Under the pieces are notes generated by a model. It had not been told where the DNA came from and did not search any database. It saw nothing but the letters and a program-made list of their open reading frames with translations. Below, in pieces: positions 1-7,748 of a DNA stretch of 33,457 bases. Location of the stretch: the NCBI GenBank assembly GCA_015232015.1, contig JADGAM010000028.1, positions 1 to 33,457 on the forward strand. Reading direction: 5' to 3'. A program made the translations under genes and the position numbers. The DNA comes from Oligoflexia bacterium. Lineage in GTDB: Bacteria; Bdellovibrionota; Bacteriovoracia; Bacteriovoracales; Bacteriovoracaceae. The first letter of the stretch is position 1; the number at the start of each line of letters is the position of its first letter.

Positions 1-1547
1 ATACTCAAGGGGTGACCTAAATTAACTTCATTATCTCTATAGGCACCAACAAACATACAGTATTTAATTTCAGTACTGACAACCAACCTCTCCAATAAAT
101 TAAACGAAGGAATATCACTCCAATGTAAATCATCTATGAAAATAATCAGAGGATGATCTTTATTGGCAATAATTTTAATTAAATTAGTAAAGGTATTAAA
201 AAAGCGATTATTCCTTTCTACCGGAGTTAAAGTTTCGAGAGGTGGATATTTGCCTACAATTTTTTCAAATTCCGGTATTATTTCAGTAATAACAGCACAA
301 TTTGATTCTAAAGTGTTTTTGATTTTATCTTTGGCCAGCGCTAGCATCTCTTCAGATTCTACCATTAATTGACTCACAAAAGATTTTATTGCCTGTATTA
401 AAGCGCTATATGGAATATTTTTTTTAAATTGATCAAACTTACCTTCAATAATATAACCATTTTTTTTTGCTACTTCCCTTTGCAATTCCTTAATAAGAGA
501 TGTCTTTCCAATACCAGAATACCCACCTACTAAAAACAACCTATTTTCTCCTTCCAACATTTTATTGTAACTATTCATCAACTTATCTAATTCTTTTTCC
601 CTTCCATATAATTTTTGAGGAATATAAAATCTTTGAGAACGATCATCGCTTCCCAAAACAAAGTATTTATTTTGACCAACATTCTCCAACTCCTTATTCT
701 CCAACACCTTTAATAAATCTCTTTGCAAACCATACATGCTCTGATACCTATCTTCCGCATTTTTTGCCATTAATTTAAAAATTATTTGCCAAATCATGAG
801 AGGTATCTGTGAATCTTGCTGCAACTCTGGTATTTGTGCTGTTTCCGCCAAATGACTATGGATCAATCCAATCCTATCTTTTGCATTAAAAGGTAGAATA
901 CCACTTAGTAGTTCATAAAATGTTACTCCTAAGGAATAGTAATCTGATCTATAATCTATATCTCGATTCATTCGTCCTGTTTGTTCAGGCGAAATATATG
1001 GTAAAAGATTCTCGCTATAATTAGCAGTAGTAATTGATGGATGTTCTCTGCTTAATTCGCTGGCATAACTGAAATCAATAAATTTTACTGAGAGTTCAGA
1101 AGAATCATTTTTTTTTGATATTAAAATATTACTAGGGTTAATCGCCTTATGAATAATATCCTGCAAATGGATCTCACTTAAAAATTTACTTAGTTGGATA
1201 GCAATATCAATAAAAAGCTCTCTGCAGTTATCGTTTATATTCTTTTCTTTAAAAAAATCTTTTAGAGATATACCATTAACATCCTCCATAATTATCGCTA
1301 AGTTTGCTCCATAATTTACCAGTTCAATAATTTTCACAACTCCCTCAATACCATTTAGTTTTTTTCCTATGGTATATTCTCTTTCGAAAGACATGATTTT
1401 ATCTATTAAAGGAGCATCATCATTTAGTGTTTTGATAATTACTCTTAAATTATCCTTTATCCTAATACCCCTATAAACTAAGCTGTTTTTTGAACTATAG
1501 ATCACTTGGTTGATTTTATAATTTGATAAACTACAATTGTTGAGCAT
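1..1547 (-). CDS. HstK-type Ser/Thr (pseudo)kinase-AAA ATPase signalling protein, 3' part outside window
   Basis: About 515 N-terminal residues are visible; the frame is still open at the window edge. Residues 10-285 are a protein-kinase fold: beta3 Lys (K39, in VIIKTL), catalytic-loop segment HKAINPSN (133-140), DFG-like DFS (D158) and an SPEQTG activation-segment end (186-191). Residues 312-515 begin an AAA-type ATPase: YGREKEL, Walker A GYSGIGKTS (342-350), Walker B IIFIDDLHW (468-476). This order is that of the large HstK family (kinase, AAA, GAF, histidine kinase), so GAF and histidine kinase domains are expected beyond the edge (inference). The catalytic-loop Asp is Ala (A135), which suggests a pseudokinase used for binding or scaffolding. 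The start has GAGAGG eight bases upstream. It lies 58 bp after a receiver-domain gene, probably in one operon. Confidence 0.85.
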   Translation of the reverse strand, partial: MLNNCSLSNYKINQVIYSSKNSLVYRGIRIKDNLRVIIKTLNDDAPLIDKIMSFEREYTIGKKLNGIEGVVKIIELVNYGANLAIIMEDVNGISLKDFFKEKNINDNCRELFIDIAIQLSKFLSEIHLQDIIHKAINPSNILISKKNDSSELSVKFIDFSYASELSREHPSITTANYSENLLPYISPEQTGRMNRDIDYRSDYYSLGVTFYELLSGILPFNAKDRIGLIHSHLAETAQIPELQQDSQIPLMIWQIIFKLMAKNAEDRYQSMYGLQRDLLKVLENKELENVGQNKYFVLGSDDRSQRFYIPQKLYGREKELDKLMNSYNKMLEGENRLFLVGGYSGIGKTSLIKELQREVAKKNGYIIEGKFDQFKKNIPYSALIQAIKSFVSQLMVESEEMLALAKDKIKNTLESNCAVITEIIPEFEKIVGKYPPLETLTPVERNNRFFNTFTNLIKIIANKDHPLIIFIDDLHWSDIPSFNLLERLVVSTEIKYCMFVGAYRDNEVNLGHPLS

Positions 1548-1580
1548 AGGAATTGCCTCTCATTATTGTTAAATGATTTT

Positions 1581-1615
1581 TATATCTGATGGTTATATCT
1601 GATTGTTATATCACC
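1581..1615. repeat. 13-bp tandem repeat across the response-regulator stop codon
   Basis: Two near-identical 13-bp units (tatatctgatggt, tatatctgattgt) are followed by a partial third (tatatcacc). The array covers the last two to three codons and the stop of the receiver gene and extends toward the kinase start. Confidence 0.75.
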
Positions 1616-1983
1616 ATTTTTGTTTTCTTAATTATATCTAATACTACTTTTGGATTGCATGGCTTTACTATCCAACCATCAATCTTGAGGTTCTTACTTA
1701 AATCTCTTGCTATTGGTGATTTTTCAGAGGTATGAATAAATATCTTCGCATTTTTATATGAATCTATTTTTCTGATTTTTTCCGACAAAGTCATTCCATC
1801 TATTCCTGACGTCAGATAGAGATCAATAATAAATACTTTAATATCGTTATTTTTTTTGATGTACTCCATAGCATCAGCATAATTTATAAAGTAAATTACT
1901 TCTTTGTTATTGGATCTCAATAGATCAATTAAATCCTTAACCGATGCCTCATTGTCATCAACAACCAAAATTTTTTCACTCAT
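1606..1983 (-). CDS. Stand-alone CheY-like response regulator receiver
   Basis: A 125-residue single receiver domain with no output domain. The acidic pocket is D9-D10 (VVDDNE), the phospho-acceptor is D54 (FIIDLYL), the switch Thr is T85 (IFIHTS) and the conserved Lys is K107 (IVKPCNP), so the whole phosphorylation site is intact. I start it at the ATG at 1983 because a GGAGAGGAG ribosome site sits five bases upstream; an upstream in-frame start would add eight residues unlike the family. The downstream gene is an HstK-type kinase/ATPase whose missing C-terminus would normally hold a histidine kinase, so this receiver may be its phosphorylation target (inference). The stop codon lies inside a 13-bp tandem repeat at 1581-1615. 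Confidence 0.9.
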   Translation of the reverse strand: MSEKILVVDDNEASVKDLIDLLRSNNKEVIYFINYADAMEYIKKNNDIKVFIIDLYLTSGIDGMTLSEKIRKIDSYKNAKIFIHTSEKSPIARDLSKNLKIDGWIVKPCNPKVVLDIIKKTKMVI

Positions 1984-2104
1984 GTATACTCCTCTCCAGC
2001 TATACAAACAAACATAGCAAATCTCATTTTGTTAATTCTGATTCCCCAATAACTTATCGATGTAAGCAGTAAATAGTTTAGGGCCCTGCCTATTAACAAG
2101 TTAC

Positions 2105-2142
2105 TAATTAGTCGCCGGCACTTTCGCGCCAGCGACTAATTA
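2105..2142. repeat. Perfect 11-bp inverted repeat, strong hairpin
   Basis: TAATTAGTCGC (2105-2115) pairs exactly with GCGACTAATTA (2132-2142). After one C-A mismatch three more GGC/GCC pairs extend the stem inside. It lies between divergent genes, so it is not an ordinary gene-end terminator. It could be part of a small RNA, a degraded mobile repeat or a protein-binding site. Confidence 0.7.
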
Positions 2143-2146
2143 CTTA

Positions 2147-2199
2147 AAGTTATTTTATTTAGCTCAGACGAATTGGTGGGAGGCACGACAAAATAACTT
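2147..2199. repeat. 10-bp inverted repeat next to the hairpin
   Basis: AAGTTATTTT (2147-2156) is exactly complementary to AAAATAACTT (2190-2199), enclosing 33 bases that are richer in G+C than the flanks. Together with the preceding hairpin it gives two stem-loops in tandem. Confidence 0.55.
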
Positions 2200-2339
2200 G
2201 ATTATGAAGTGCAGATCACCCTTCTAAAAAGAATGATGAAATAAACATTTTCATGATTAGGAATAAACAAATTATATCTTAATAGCGCTTTAGCTATATC
2301 AACGCAAGATTAGGATTAACCTTATTAAAATCTATTCAT

Positions 2340-2368
2340 TTGCTTTATGTTAATTTGCTTTATATAGA
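2340..2368 (+). promoter_or_regulatory. Possible sigma70-type promoter for the lemA operon
   Basis: TTGCTT (2340-2345) and TATAGA (2363-2368) are separated by 17 bases and lie about 85 bp before lemA. The DNA is so AT-rich that chance matches are common. The region is itself an imperfect 15-bp duplication (atttgctttat at 2338 and 2353). Confidence 0.25.
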
Positions 2369-2454
2369 TATTTGTTGCTAGTTTCGTCTTTATCAAAAAA
2401 ATATAATAAAAAATAAATGAATTAAATAATAAGAAAAAAGGAAGGTAGTTAGTT

Positions 2455-3081
2455 ATGAAAAAAAATTTTTGGCAAATTTATTCTAAACAATTAACTCAAT
2501 ATAAATTGTTATCTTTTCTGCTTATCTTTTTTATGTGTATTAACATTACCTCATGTGGGTACAATACAATACAATCAAATGATGAAGCAGTCTCGGCCGC
2601 TTGGGGAGATGTGGAGGCCTCATATCAGAGAAGGAATGATTTAATTCCAAATTTAGTTGAAGTAGTAAGAGGATATGCCAAGCATGAAGCGGATACTTTA
2701 AAAGCAGTGACGGAAGCACGAGCAAAGGTAGGATCAATGCAGTTGAGTAAGGAGATGTTAAATGATCCAAAAGCGCTGGAGAATTTTCAAAATGCTCAGG
2801 GACAGCTTACGAGTGCACTATCTAGGTTAATGGTAGTTGTTGAACAGTATCCACAGCTAAAGGCCAATCAAAATTTTATGGATTTACAAAATCAACTAGA
2901 AGGGACGGAAAATCGTATTAATGTTGCAAGAGTTCGCTACAATAAAGCGGTACAGGAATTTAATACTAGTATTAGAATTTTTCCAAACTCTCTAACGAAC
3001 TCACTATTACTCCATCTACCAAGGAAAAATGCGTTCAAGGCAGAAGAGCAATCAAAGATAGCTCCAAAGGTAAAATTTTAG
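2455..3081 (+). CDS. lemA: LemA family lipoprotein
   Basis: 208 residues. A hydrophobic N-terminus ends in a lipobox, ITSC, with the lipidated Cys at C34, so the protein should be membrane-anchored outside the cytoplasm. The LemA signature follows: [20 protein letters not shown], then [17 protein letters not shown] (about 62-78), long helices, and the usual C-terminal segment with RFNT-like [15 protein letters not shown] and a final PKVKF. The length fits the family. The ribosome site is GGAAGG. It is first in a lemA-TPM-TPM operon, an arrangement known in many bacteria; the exact function of LemA is not established, though it is usually tied to envelope quality control. Confidence 0.93.
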   Translation: MKKNFWQIYSKQLTQYKLLSFLLIFFMCINITSCGYNTIQSNDEAVSAAWGDVEASYQRRNDLIPNLVEVVRGYAKHEADTLKAVTEARAKVGSMQLSKEMLNDPKALENFQNAQGQLTSALSRLMVVVEQYPQLKANQNFMDLQNQLEGTENRINVARVRYNKAVQEFNTSIRIFPNSLTNSLLLHLPRKNAFKAEEQSKIAPKVKF

Positions 3082-3096
3082 GTTTAATATTTCTTA

Positions 3097-3126
3097 TTTT
3101 AACAAGAGGAATTTTAACAAGAGGAA
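3097..3126 (+). repeat. Exact 15-bp tandem duplication carrying the ribosome-binding site
   Basis: ttttaacaagaggaa occurs twice back to back (3097-3111 and 3112-3126) in the lemA-TPM spacer. Each copy contains an AAGAGGAA ribosome site; only the second is correctly spaced from the GTG at 3134. Confidence 0.85.
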
Positions 3127-3133
3127 GTTGTAA

Positions 3134-3871
3134 GTGATAAAAGCATCTTATCGGCAACTACATTTTATTAGAATATCTATAATAATTATAATATTTACTT
3201 TTTTATTTGTATGTAAGGGATTTGTATGTAAAGGCCTAGTTGCTGTGGCACTAGAAGTCCCGGCCTTAAAAGCACGAGTGAACGATTATGCAGGAATGCT
3301 TTCTGAAAATTCACGACAGGAAATAGAAAACAAATTAATACAATTGGAAAATTCAGATTCAACTCAAGTAGTTGTATTAACAATTCCCACCTTGGAAGAG
3401 GAGAATTTGGAGGAATTTTCTATCAAGGTTGCTCAAAAATGGCAAATTGGGAAAAATAAAAAAGATAATGGAGTTATATTACTAGTGGCCAAACAAGAAC
3501 GAAAGGTACGAATAGAAGTGGGCCGAGGATTAGAGGGGAAATTGACAGATTTAGTTTCAGGACGAATTATAAGACAAGAAATTGTCCCTTATTTTAGAGA
3601 AGAAGATTATAACCTAGGGCTTGTTGCTGGAGTAAATTCCATAATTGCCGTAGTAAAGGGAGAATACCAAGGGAATACAAAATTGGATTCGAAGGAGACA
3701 TCTCCCAATTGGATATTGATATTAGTAGTTTTGCTTATGGGATTTCTATTTTTTATAAGAAGAAGTGGTGGTGTATTTACTAGCGGAGGTGGTGGCAGTT
3801 GGAGAAGCGGAGGAGGTTTTTCAGGTGGAGGTGGAAGTTTTGGAGGTGGTGGATCCTCGGGAAATTGGTAA
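3134..3871 (+). CDS. TPM-domain (YgcG-like) exported protein with Gly-rich tail
   Basis: 245 residues from a GTG start, eight bases after GAGGAA. An N-terminal membrane segment/signal (about 12-35) is followed by a TPM domain (about 45-165): VPALKARVNDYAGMLS, then VVVLTIPTLEEENLEEFSIKVAQKW, NGVILLVAKQERKVRIEVGRG and EGKLTDLVSGRI. A transmembrane helix (about 192-208) precedes a Gly/Ser-rich tail of about 34 residues with SGGGG repeats ending in NW, typical of this family. TPM proteins are found beside LemA and are implicated in envelope or photosystem II repair in other organisms. The residues near 22-32 (FVCKGFVCKG) come from a 15-bp in-frame near-duplication at 3206-3235. Confidence 0.9.
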   Translation: MIKASYRQLHFIRISIIIIIFTFLFVCKGFVCKGLVAVALEVPALKARVNDYAGMLSENSRQEIENKLIQLENSDSTQVVVLTIPTLEEENLEEFSIKVAQKWQIGKNKKDNGVILLVAKQERKVRIEVGRGLEGKLTDLVSGRIIRQEIVPYFREEDYNLGLVAGVNSIIAVVKGEYQGNTKLDSKETSPNWILILVVLLMGFLFFIRRSGGVFTSGGGGSWRSGGGFSGGGGSFGGGGSSGNW

Positions 3872-3929
3872 AATTGGTAACATTGGTGCAGATAAAGAAT
3901 AGGATTTTATTAAGATGTGAGGTAAATAG

Positions 3930-4652
3930 ATGGAAAAAAAACCAGATAATTTTTTTACTTCTGAAGAAAAAGAAAAAATATCTCAAACAATAAAACAAGT
4001 AGAACTAACAACCTCCGGCGAAATTGTTGCCATGGTGGTTGATCAGAGCGATACCTATGAAGAGGCAGCTAAATTGAGTTTACTTGGGATAGGAATATTT
4101 TTAGGGTTAATGATTGAACTCTTGATTGCTGTATATTTAAGGATTTATCACCATTGGGAGGATGGCCCCTTATCTTTTTGGCCATATTGGAGAAATTTTA
4201 TTTTTCAGTCAGTTCAAGAGACATCTCTTTGGCGTTTTTTACTACTTGCAATCTCTCTTTACATAATTTTCACTATAATATTAATATTAGATCCAAGACT
4301 AAAATTAAAACTTATTAGTACAGACAAGATGAAAAAGAGGGTTAAAGAACAGGCGATAATGGCCTTTTACCAAAATTGCCTTTACAATACTCGCAGTCAG
4401 ACGGGGATTTTGATTTTTATCTCCATACTTGAAAGACAGGTGTTTATTCTAGGAGATAGAGGAATTAATCAAAAAATTCCACCAGGATTTTGGAATACTT
4501 TAACCCAAGAATTGGTTTCTGGAATTCGCCAAGGAAAAGCAGGTGAGAGTATTTGTAGAATAATAGAAAAATGTGGACATGAATTGGCCAAACATTTTCC
4601 TTATCTAGCTGATGATAAAAATGAATTAAGCGATAATTTAATATTAAAATAA
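3930..4652 (+). CDS. TPM-domain integral membrane protein
   Basis: 240 residues with GAGG ribosome site before the ATG. The N-terminal part (FFTSEEKEKISQTIKQVELT, TTSGEIVAMVV) is the start of a TPM-type domain, here interrupted by membrane helices near 51-71 and 100-120, and resumed at about 145-215 with VFILGDRGINQKIPPGFW and FLSGI-like LVSGIRQGKAGESICRIIEKCG. This split pattern is common for the second TPM gene next to lemA. It is 58 bp downstream of the first TPM gene and probably co-transcribed. The three products likely form one envelope-associated system (inference). Confidence 0.85.
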   Translation: MEKKPDNFFTSEEKEKISQTIKQVELTTSGEIVAMVVDQSDTYEEAAKLSLLGIGIFLGLMIELLIAVYLRIYHHWEDGPLSFWPYWRNFIFQSVQETSLWRFLLLAISLYIIFTIILILDPRLKLKLISTDKMKKRVKEQAIMAFYQNCLYNTRSQTGILIFISILERQVFILGDRGINQKIPPGFWNTLTQELVSGIRQGKAGESICRIIEKCGHELAKHFPYLADDKNELSDNLILK

Positions 4653-4673
4653 GAGGCGGTTTCAAACCGCCTC
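4653..4673. terminator. Bidirectional hairpin terminator between convergent operons
   Basis: GAGGCGGTTT and AAACCGCCTC form a perfect 10-bp inverted repeat around one base, folding as a seven-bp GC-rich stem with an AT loop. It sits exactly between the stops of the second TPM gene (4652) and gloB (4679). On the minus strand it is followed by TTATTTTAAT, a good T-rich tail; the plus-strand tail is weaker. Confidence 0.8.
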
Positions 4674-4678
4674 CAAGT

Positions 4679-5461
4679 TTATTCTAATTCATTCAGACGT
4701 AAAAAACATTCTAGATCATTTTCTTTTACATTAAATTTTTTTTGTAGCGAAGGAGAATCCCAGCGCAAGTAGGGATTCGTCTCTCTTTCGATTTCTAAAA
4801 TAAGAGGAATGGTAGGTTCTTGCTCAGAATATTTTTTTTTCGTTTCTATTAATCTATTAGCAATTTGTAAATTATTTGGTTCTACTTTAGAAGCAAATAC
4901 TAATCCCTCTAAAGTATATTCATGTGCACACCAAATTTTAGTATTAGGCGGTAAATTACGAATTTTTTGTAGTGAGGTAAACATTTGTTCTGGAGTACCT
5001 TCAAAAATATTACCACAACTGGCCCCAAACAACAGGTCACCACTAAACAAATGGCCGGCAGTCTTTTGCTCTTCAGCTTCAGCATGCCAATAATAAACAA
5101 TATGTCCTAAAGTATGACCAGGAACATGTAAAACACTTAACGGTCCTATTTGCAAAGGTGTCTCTATAAGATCATTTTCATTTAAAAAGACATTTTGATA
5201 AGGTATTTTTACTTTTTCTTTTGTTCCGGCCATGATTTTTACTTCTGGCCACCTTTGTTTTAATTTTTGAATACCATCAGTATGATCATGATGATGATGG
5301 GTAATAAAAATTCCCCATAGTTGTAACTGCTTTTGTGTTAAGTAATCTATTAGAGAGGAAGATTCACCGGGATCAACCACAATTGCATAATTATTGAAAG
5401 GACCAGTTATGATATAGATATAATTGTCTTGAAATGCTCTAACATAGTTAACATTAATCAT
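4679..5461 (-). CDS. gloB: Hydroxyacylglutathione hydrolase (glyoxalase II)
   Basis: 260 residues, normal for the family. The metallo-beta-lactamase fold has the di-metal motif THHHHDH (T54-H60), H116 (VPGHTLGH), D142 (LFSGDLLF) and H180 (CAHEYT), which are all the expected ligands. The N-terminus VRAFQDNYIYII and the C-terminal segment NPYLRWDSPSLQ match GloB. It would hydrolyse S-lactoylglutathione to lactate in the cytoplasm as the second step of methylglyoxal detoxification. The start codon overlaps the end of the upstream protease gene by eight bases and has no ribosome site of its own, so translation is probably coupled. Confidence 0.93.
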   Translation of the reverse strand: MINVNYVRAFQDNYIYIITGPFNNYAIVVDPGESSSLIDYLTQKQLQLWGIFITHHHHDHTDGIQKLKQRWPEVKIMAGTKEKVKIPYQNVFLNENDLIETPLQIGPLSVLHVPGHTLGHIVYYWHAEAEEQKTAGHLFSGDLLFGASCGNIFEGTPEQMFTSLQKIRNLPPNTKIWCAHEYTLEGLVFASKVEPNNLQIANRLIETKKKYSEQEPTIPLILEIERETNPYLRWDSPSLQKKFNVKENDLECFLRLNELE

Positions 5462-7490
5462 TTGTTATTATTTTAGCAATTTGTTCATTTATTGAGAATG
5501 AATTTTTGAAAATTGGATTATCAAAAATAGCAACTGAATTGAGTTCCATAATAATTTTAAACGATACTTTTTCTTTTGTAGCAATAAATCCCCACTTAGA
5601 TTTAAAGACTATAAATTTTTCAGAGCTACTATTTAACTTTGAATTTAAATCAGCATCATCAGCGGCAGGAATTGGACTTGTTGGATCTAGAAGTAAAAAT
5701 TTCACACCCATTTTATTTGTAAGTCTCCAGCTAATTAAGTCATAATTTGTGTTATTAACTATATCTACATCTGCAAGAACAAAATTATTTTCTCCAAAAC
5801 TTTGAAATGATTTAAAATGAAGATCTACAGTTCCTCTTGTCTCACCACTACTTTCACTTCCATCATCACCTTCAGCATCTGCTTTTACCTTAGAAAGAAC
5901 CTCATATAAATTATTATTATAATATGATTTACTTTGAGTTTTAGAGATAATTTCGTCTGTTAAAGTTCCATCTTTAGAAAAAAGAGTGACACTTACTGGG
6001 TTAGAATAATTATCAGTATAACTACAAGTTGAAATTTGTTTATAATCTGTCGGTAATTCTACTGAAATTATTTGAGGTGGTTTACTTTCATTATTAGCAA
6101 CCTCTTCTCGAGCATATTTAGTATTATTTGTTGAAAGCAACAAATAATCAGCAAAATTTTTCTCAAATGTTAATTCTATGTTTTTACATTTTAATTCTTG
6201 TTTAACTTTAAAATCATAGTTTGCTTTGTAAGTTTCATTAACAGCAATATCACTCCCAACACTTTCAACACTCTTAATAATACCTTCGTAGCTATAAAGG
6301 CCAGTAGTCACCTGTGTAGCATTTTTTAAATAAATATTTTTGTTAAATTTTTTCCCATTGGGCATTGTAAACGAACACTCATGAATTATTTTATCATCAT
6401 TGATATTGGTATTACTTGCAACGACGTCCATAATACTTTGCTTTTGATAAATTCCACCTCTAAGAAAAAATGAAAGATTTAATGATTTTGGATCATTTGC
6501 ATCAGCTAAAATCATATTTTCCTTTACCATGCTTTTATCATAGCAAGTTGCTTCTGCCACAGAGGCAATTTCAGTAGCACTATATTCTCTTTCACTATTA
6601 TTGGAAGTATTGGGAGAATAGAGATTTAAAATTGAGTTTATCCAAGGTAAATAGTAGCTTAAACGAGTATAGATTCCAGGGAATTTTTTTTGCCCACATC
6701 CTTGTCCCCAGCTTACAACACCCATTAATTGTACATTACTTCCTTCACCAATAAGAAGCGGTCCACCCGAATCTCCCCAACAACTATCTTTTCCTCCAGC
6801 AACTACTTCACCAGCACAAATTTGCCTTTGTCCTTGAATAGAATCATCCTTATTTGCATTCCTACATGCTTCCGAGGAAACCTCTCTTAAATTTACTGAG
6901 TACAATTCATCGGCCCATAAACCACCATAAGAAGAGATGTTTCCAAAGCCAACAACTGATAACTCTCTATCTGCTTGTTCAGTGCTATCTAAATAAATTG
7001 GAATTGTTTTTAATTCTGGATTTTTAAGAAGTGGATTTGTTTCATCTAAAATTAAAATGGCCACATCATTAATTATGATATTTGGATTATAAAGTGGATG
7101 TACGTATACTGCTTTAACATTTATCACAGTATTTTCTTTTATATCACTTTGTTTGTCAGCTTTTAGAGATACAATAATTTTTTCTTTTAAATCCTCTACA
7201 CAATGAGCGGCCGTTAATACAACGGCAATATTATCATTTTTTATCAATGTTCCTCCGCACAGTGCAAAGAATTCAAAACCTCCTCCTTCCTTAGGAGATC
7301 TAAAAGCTAATGATGCAAAATATGCAGGAGCTTTGATGGTTTCACCTCCTAATATTTTTCTTATATTGTTATTCTTTATATGGTTTGCATAAGATGAATT
7401 GTTGATAGTTATTAAAGATACAAGCGCAAATAAAAAGCTTATCGATATCAGACATATCAATGACGGCCGCAACGATTTCAAAATTATCAT
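5454..7490 (-). CDS. Secreted trypsin-like serine protease (S1) with long C-terminal extension
   Basis: 678 residues. A signal segment (about 8-35) is followed by a short propeptide and a trypsin N-terminus, ILGGE (46-50), after K45. The triad is H96 (LTAAHC), D142 (NDVAIL) and S241 (GDSGGP). D235 in KDSCWGDSGGP is at the S1-pocket position that gives trypsin-like Lys/Arg specificity, so K45 cleavage could be autocatalytic (inference). The protease domain ends near 290; the remaining 390 residues match nothing I recognise, are Ser/Asn-rich and probably beta-structured. Such proteases are numerous in Bdellovibrio relatives and would act on prey or environmental protein. The start has GGAGGAG upstream. 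It is followed by overlapping gloB. Confidence 0.92.
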   Translation of the reverse strand: MIILKSLRPSLICLISISFLFALVSLITINNSSYANHIKNNNIRKILGGETIKAPAYFASLAFRSPKEGGGFEFFALCGGTLIKNDNIAVVLTAAHCVEDLKEKIIVSLKADKQSDIKENTVINVKAVYVHPLYNPNIIINDVAILILDETNPLLKNPELKTIPIYLDSTEQADRELSVVGFGNISSYGGLWADELYSVNLREVSSEACRNANKDDSIQGQRQICAGEVVAGGKDSCWGDSGGPLLIGEGSNVQLMGVVSWGQGCGQKKFPGIYTRLSYYLPWINSILNLYSPNTSNNSEREYSATEIASVAEATCYDKSMVKENMILADANDPKSLNLSFFLRGGIYQKQSIMDVVASNTNINDDKIIHECSFTMPNGKKFNKNIYLKNATQVTTGLYSYEGIIKSVESVGSDIAVNETYKANYDFKVKQELKCKNIELTFEKNFADYLLLSTNNTKYAREEVANNESKPPQIISVELPTDYKQISTCSYTDNYSNPVSVTLFSKDGTLTDEIISKTQSKSYYNNNLYEVLSKVKADAEGDDGSESSGETRGTVDLHFKSFQSFGENNFVLADVDIVNNTNYDLISWRLTNKMGVKFLLLDPTSPIPAADDADLNSKLNSSSEKFIVFKSKWGFIATKEKVSFKIIMELNSVAIFDNPIFKNSFSINEQIAKIITND

Positions 7491-7748
7491 TTAAGATCTC
7501 CTCCTAAAAAATTTGTAAGTGTGGTCATAAGATAAAAGATTTGATCTTAAAGTCAACTGCTATTTTTAAATTGCTATGAATGGCAGTCAGGCATTTTTCG
7601 CACCAGAGGGTGGTTTGATAAACAAGCTTTCTTGTCAAATTTTAGTAAATTTAAATAATTTATTTTTATTTTTATAAAGAGATTTTTGTCTTTAGAACGC
7701 TTCTAATGCATAATTTTAGTAAAGGAATAAAAAGCACAAGGAGCAGTT

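Larger units (their letters stand above)
2008..2454. other. Divergent intergenic region (447 bp) with two hairpins, no gene seen
   Basis: This stretch separates the minus-strand receiver gene from the plus-strand lemA operon. I see no convincing coding frame. It holds the palindrome AGGGCCCT near 2080, a strong GC-containing hairpin at 2105-2142, a second inverted repeat at 2147-2199, and an AT-rich part ending in a possible promoter before lemA. Local base composition at 2080-2190 is clearly richer in G+C than the surroundings. Confidence 0.6.

Noticed and set aside
163..778. Plus-strand open frames at 163-372 and 500-778
   Set aside because: They lie opposite the continuous minus-strand kinase/ATPase frame with clear motifs; their own sequences are low-complexity and lack ribosome sites.
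2105..2142. Hairpin considered as a terminator
   Set aside because: It lies between divergent gene starts and has no T-run directly after the stem.
3780..3998. Overlapping open frames on both strands in the Gly-rich tail region
   Set aside because: They are products of the repetitive GGT/GGA codons of the TPM protein tail and resemble no protein.
5506..5745. Plus-strand open frame at 5506-5745
   Set aside because: It is antisense to the protease tail, with no ribosome site and no recognisable features.
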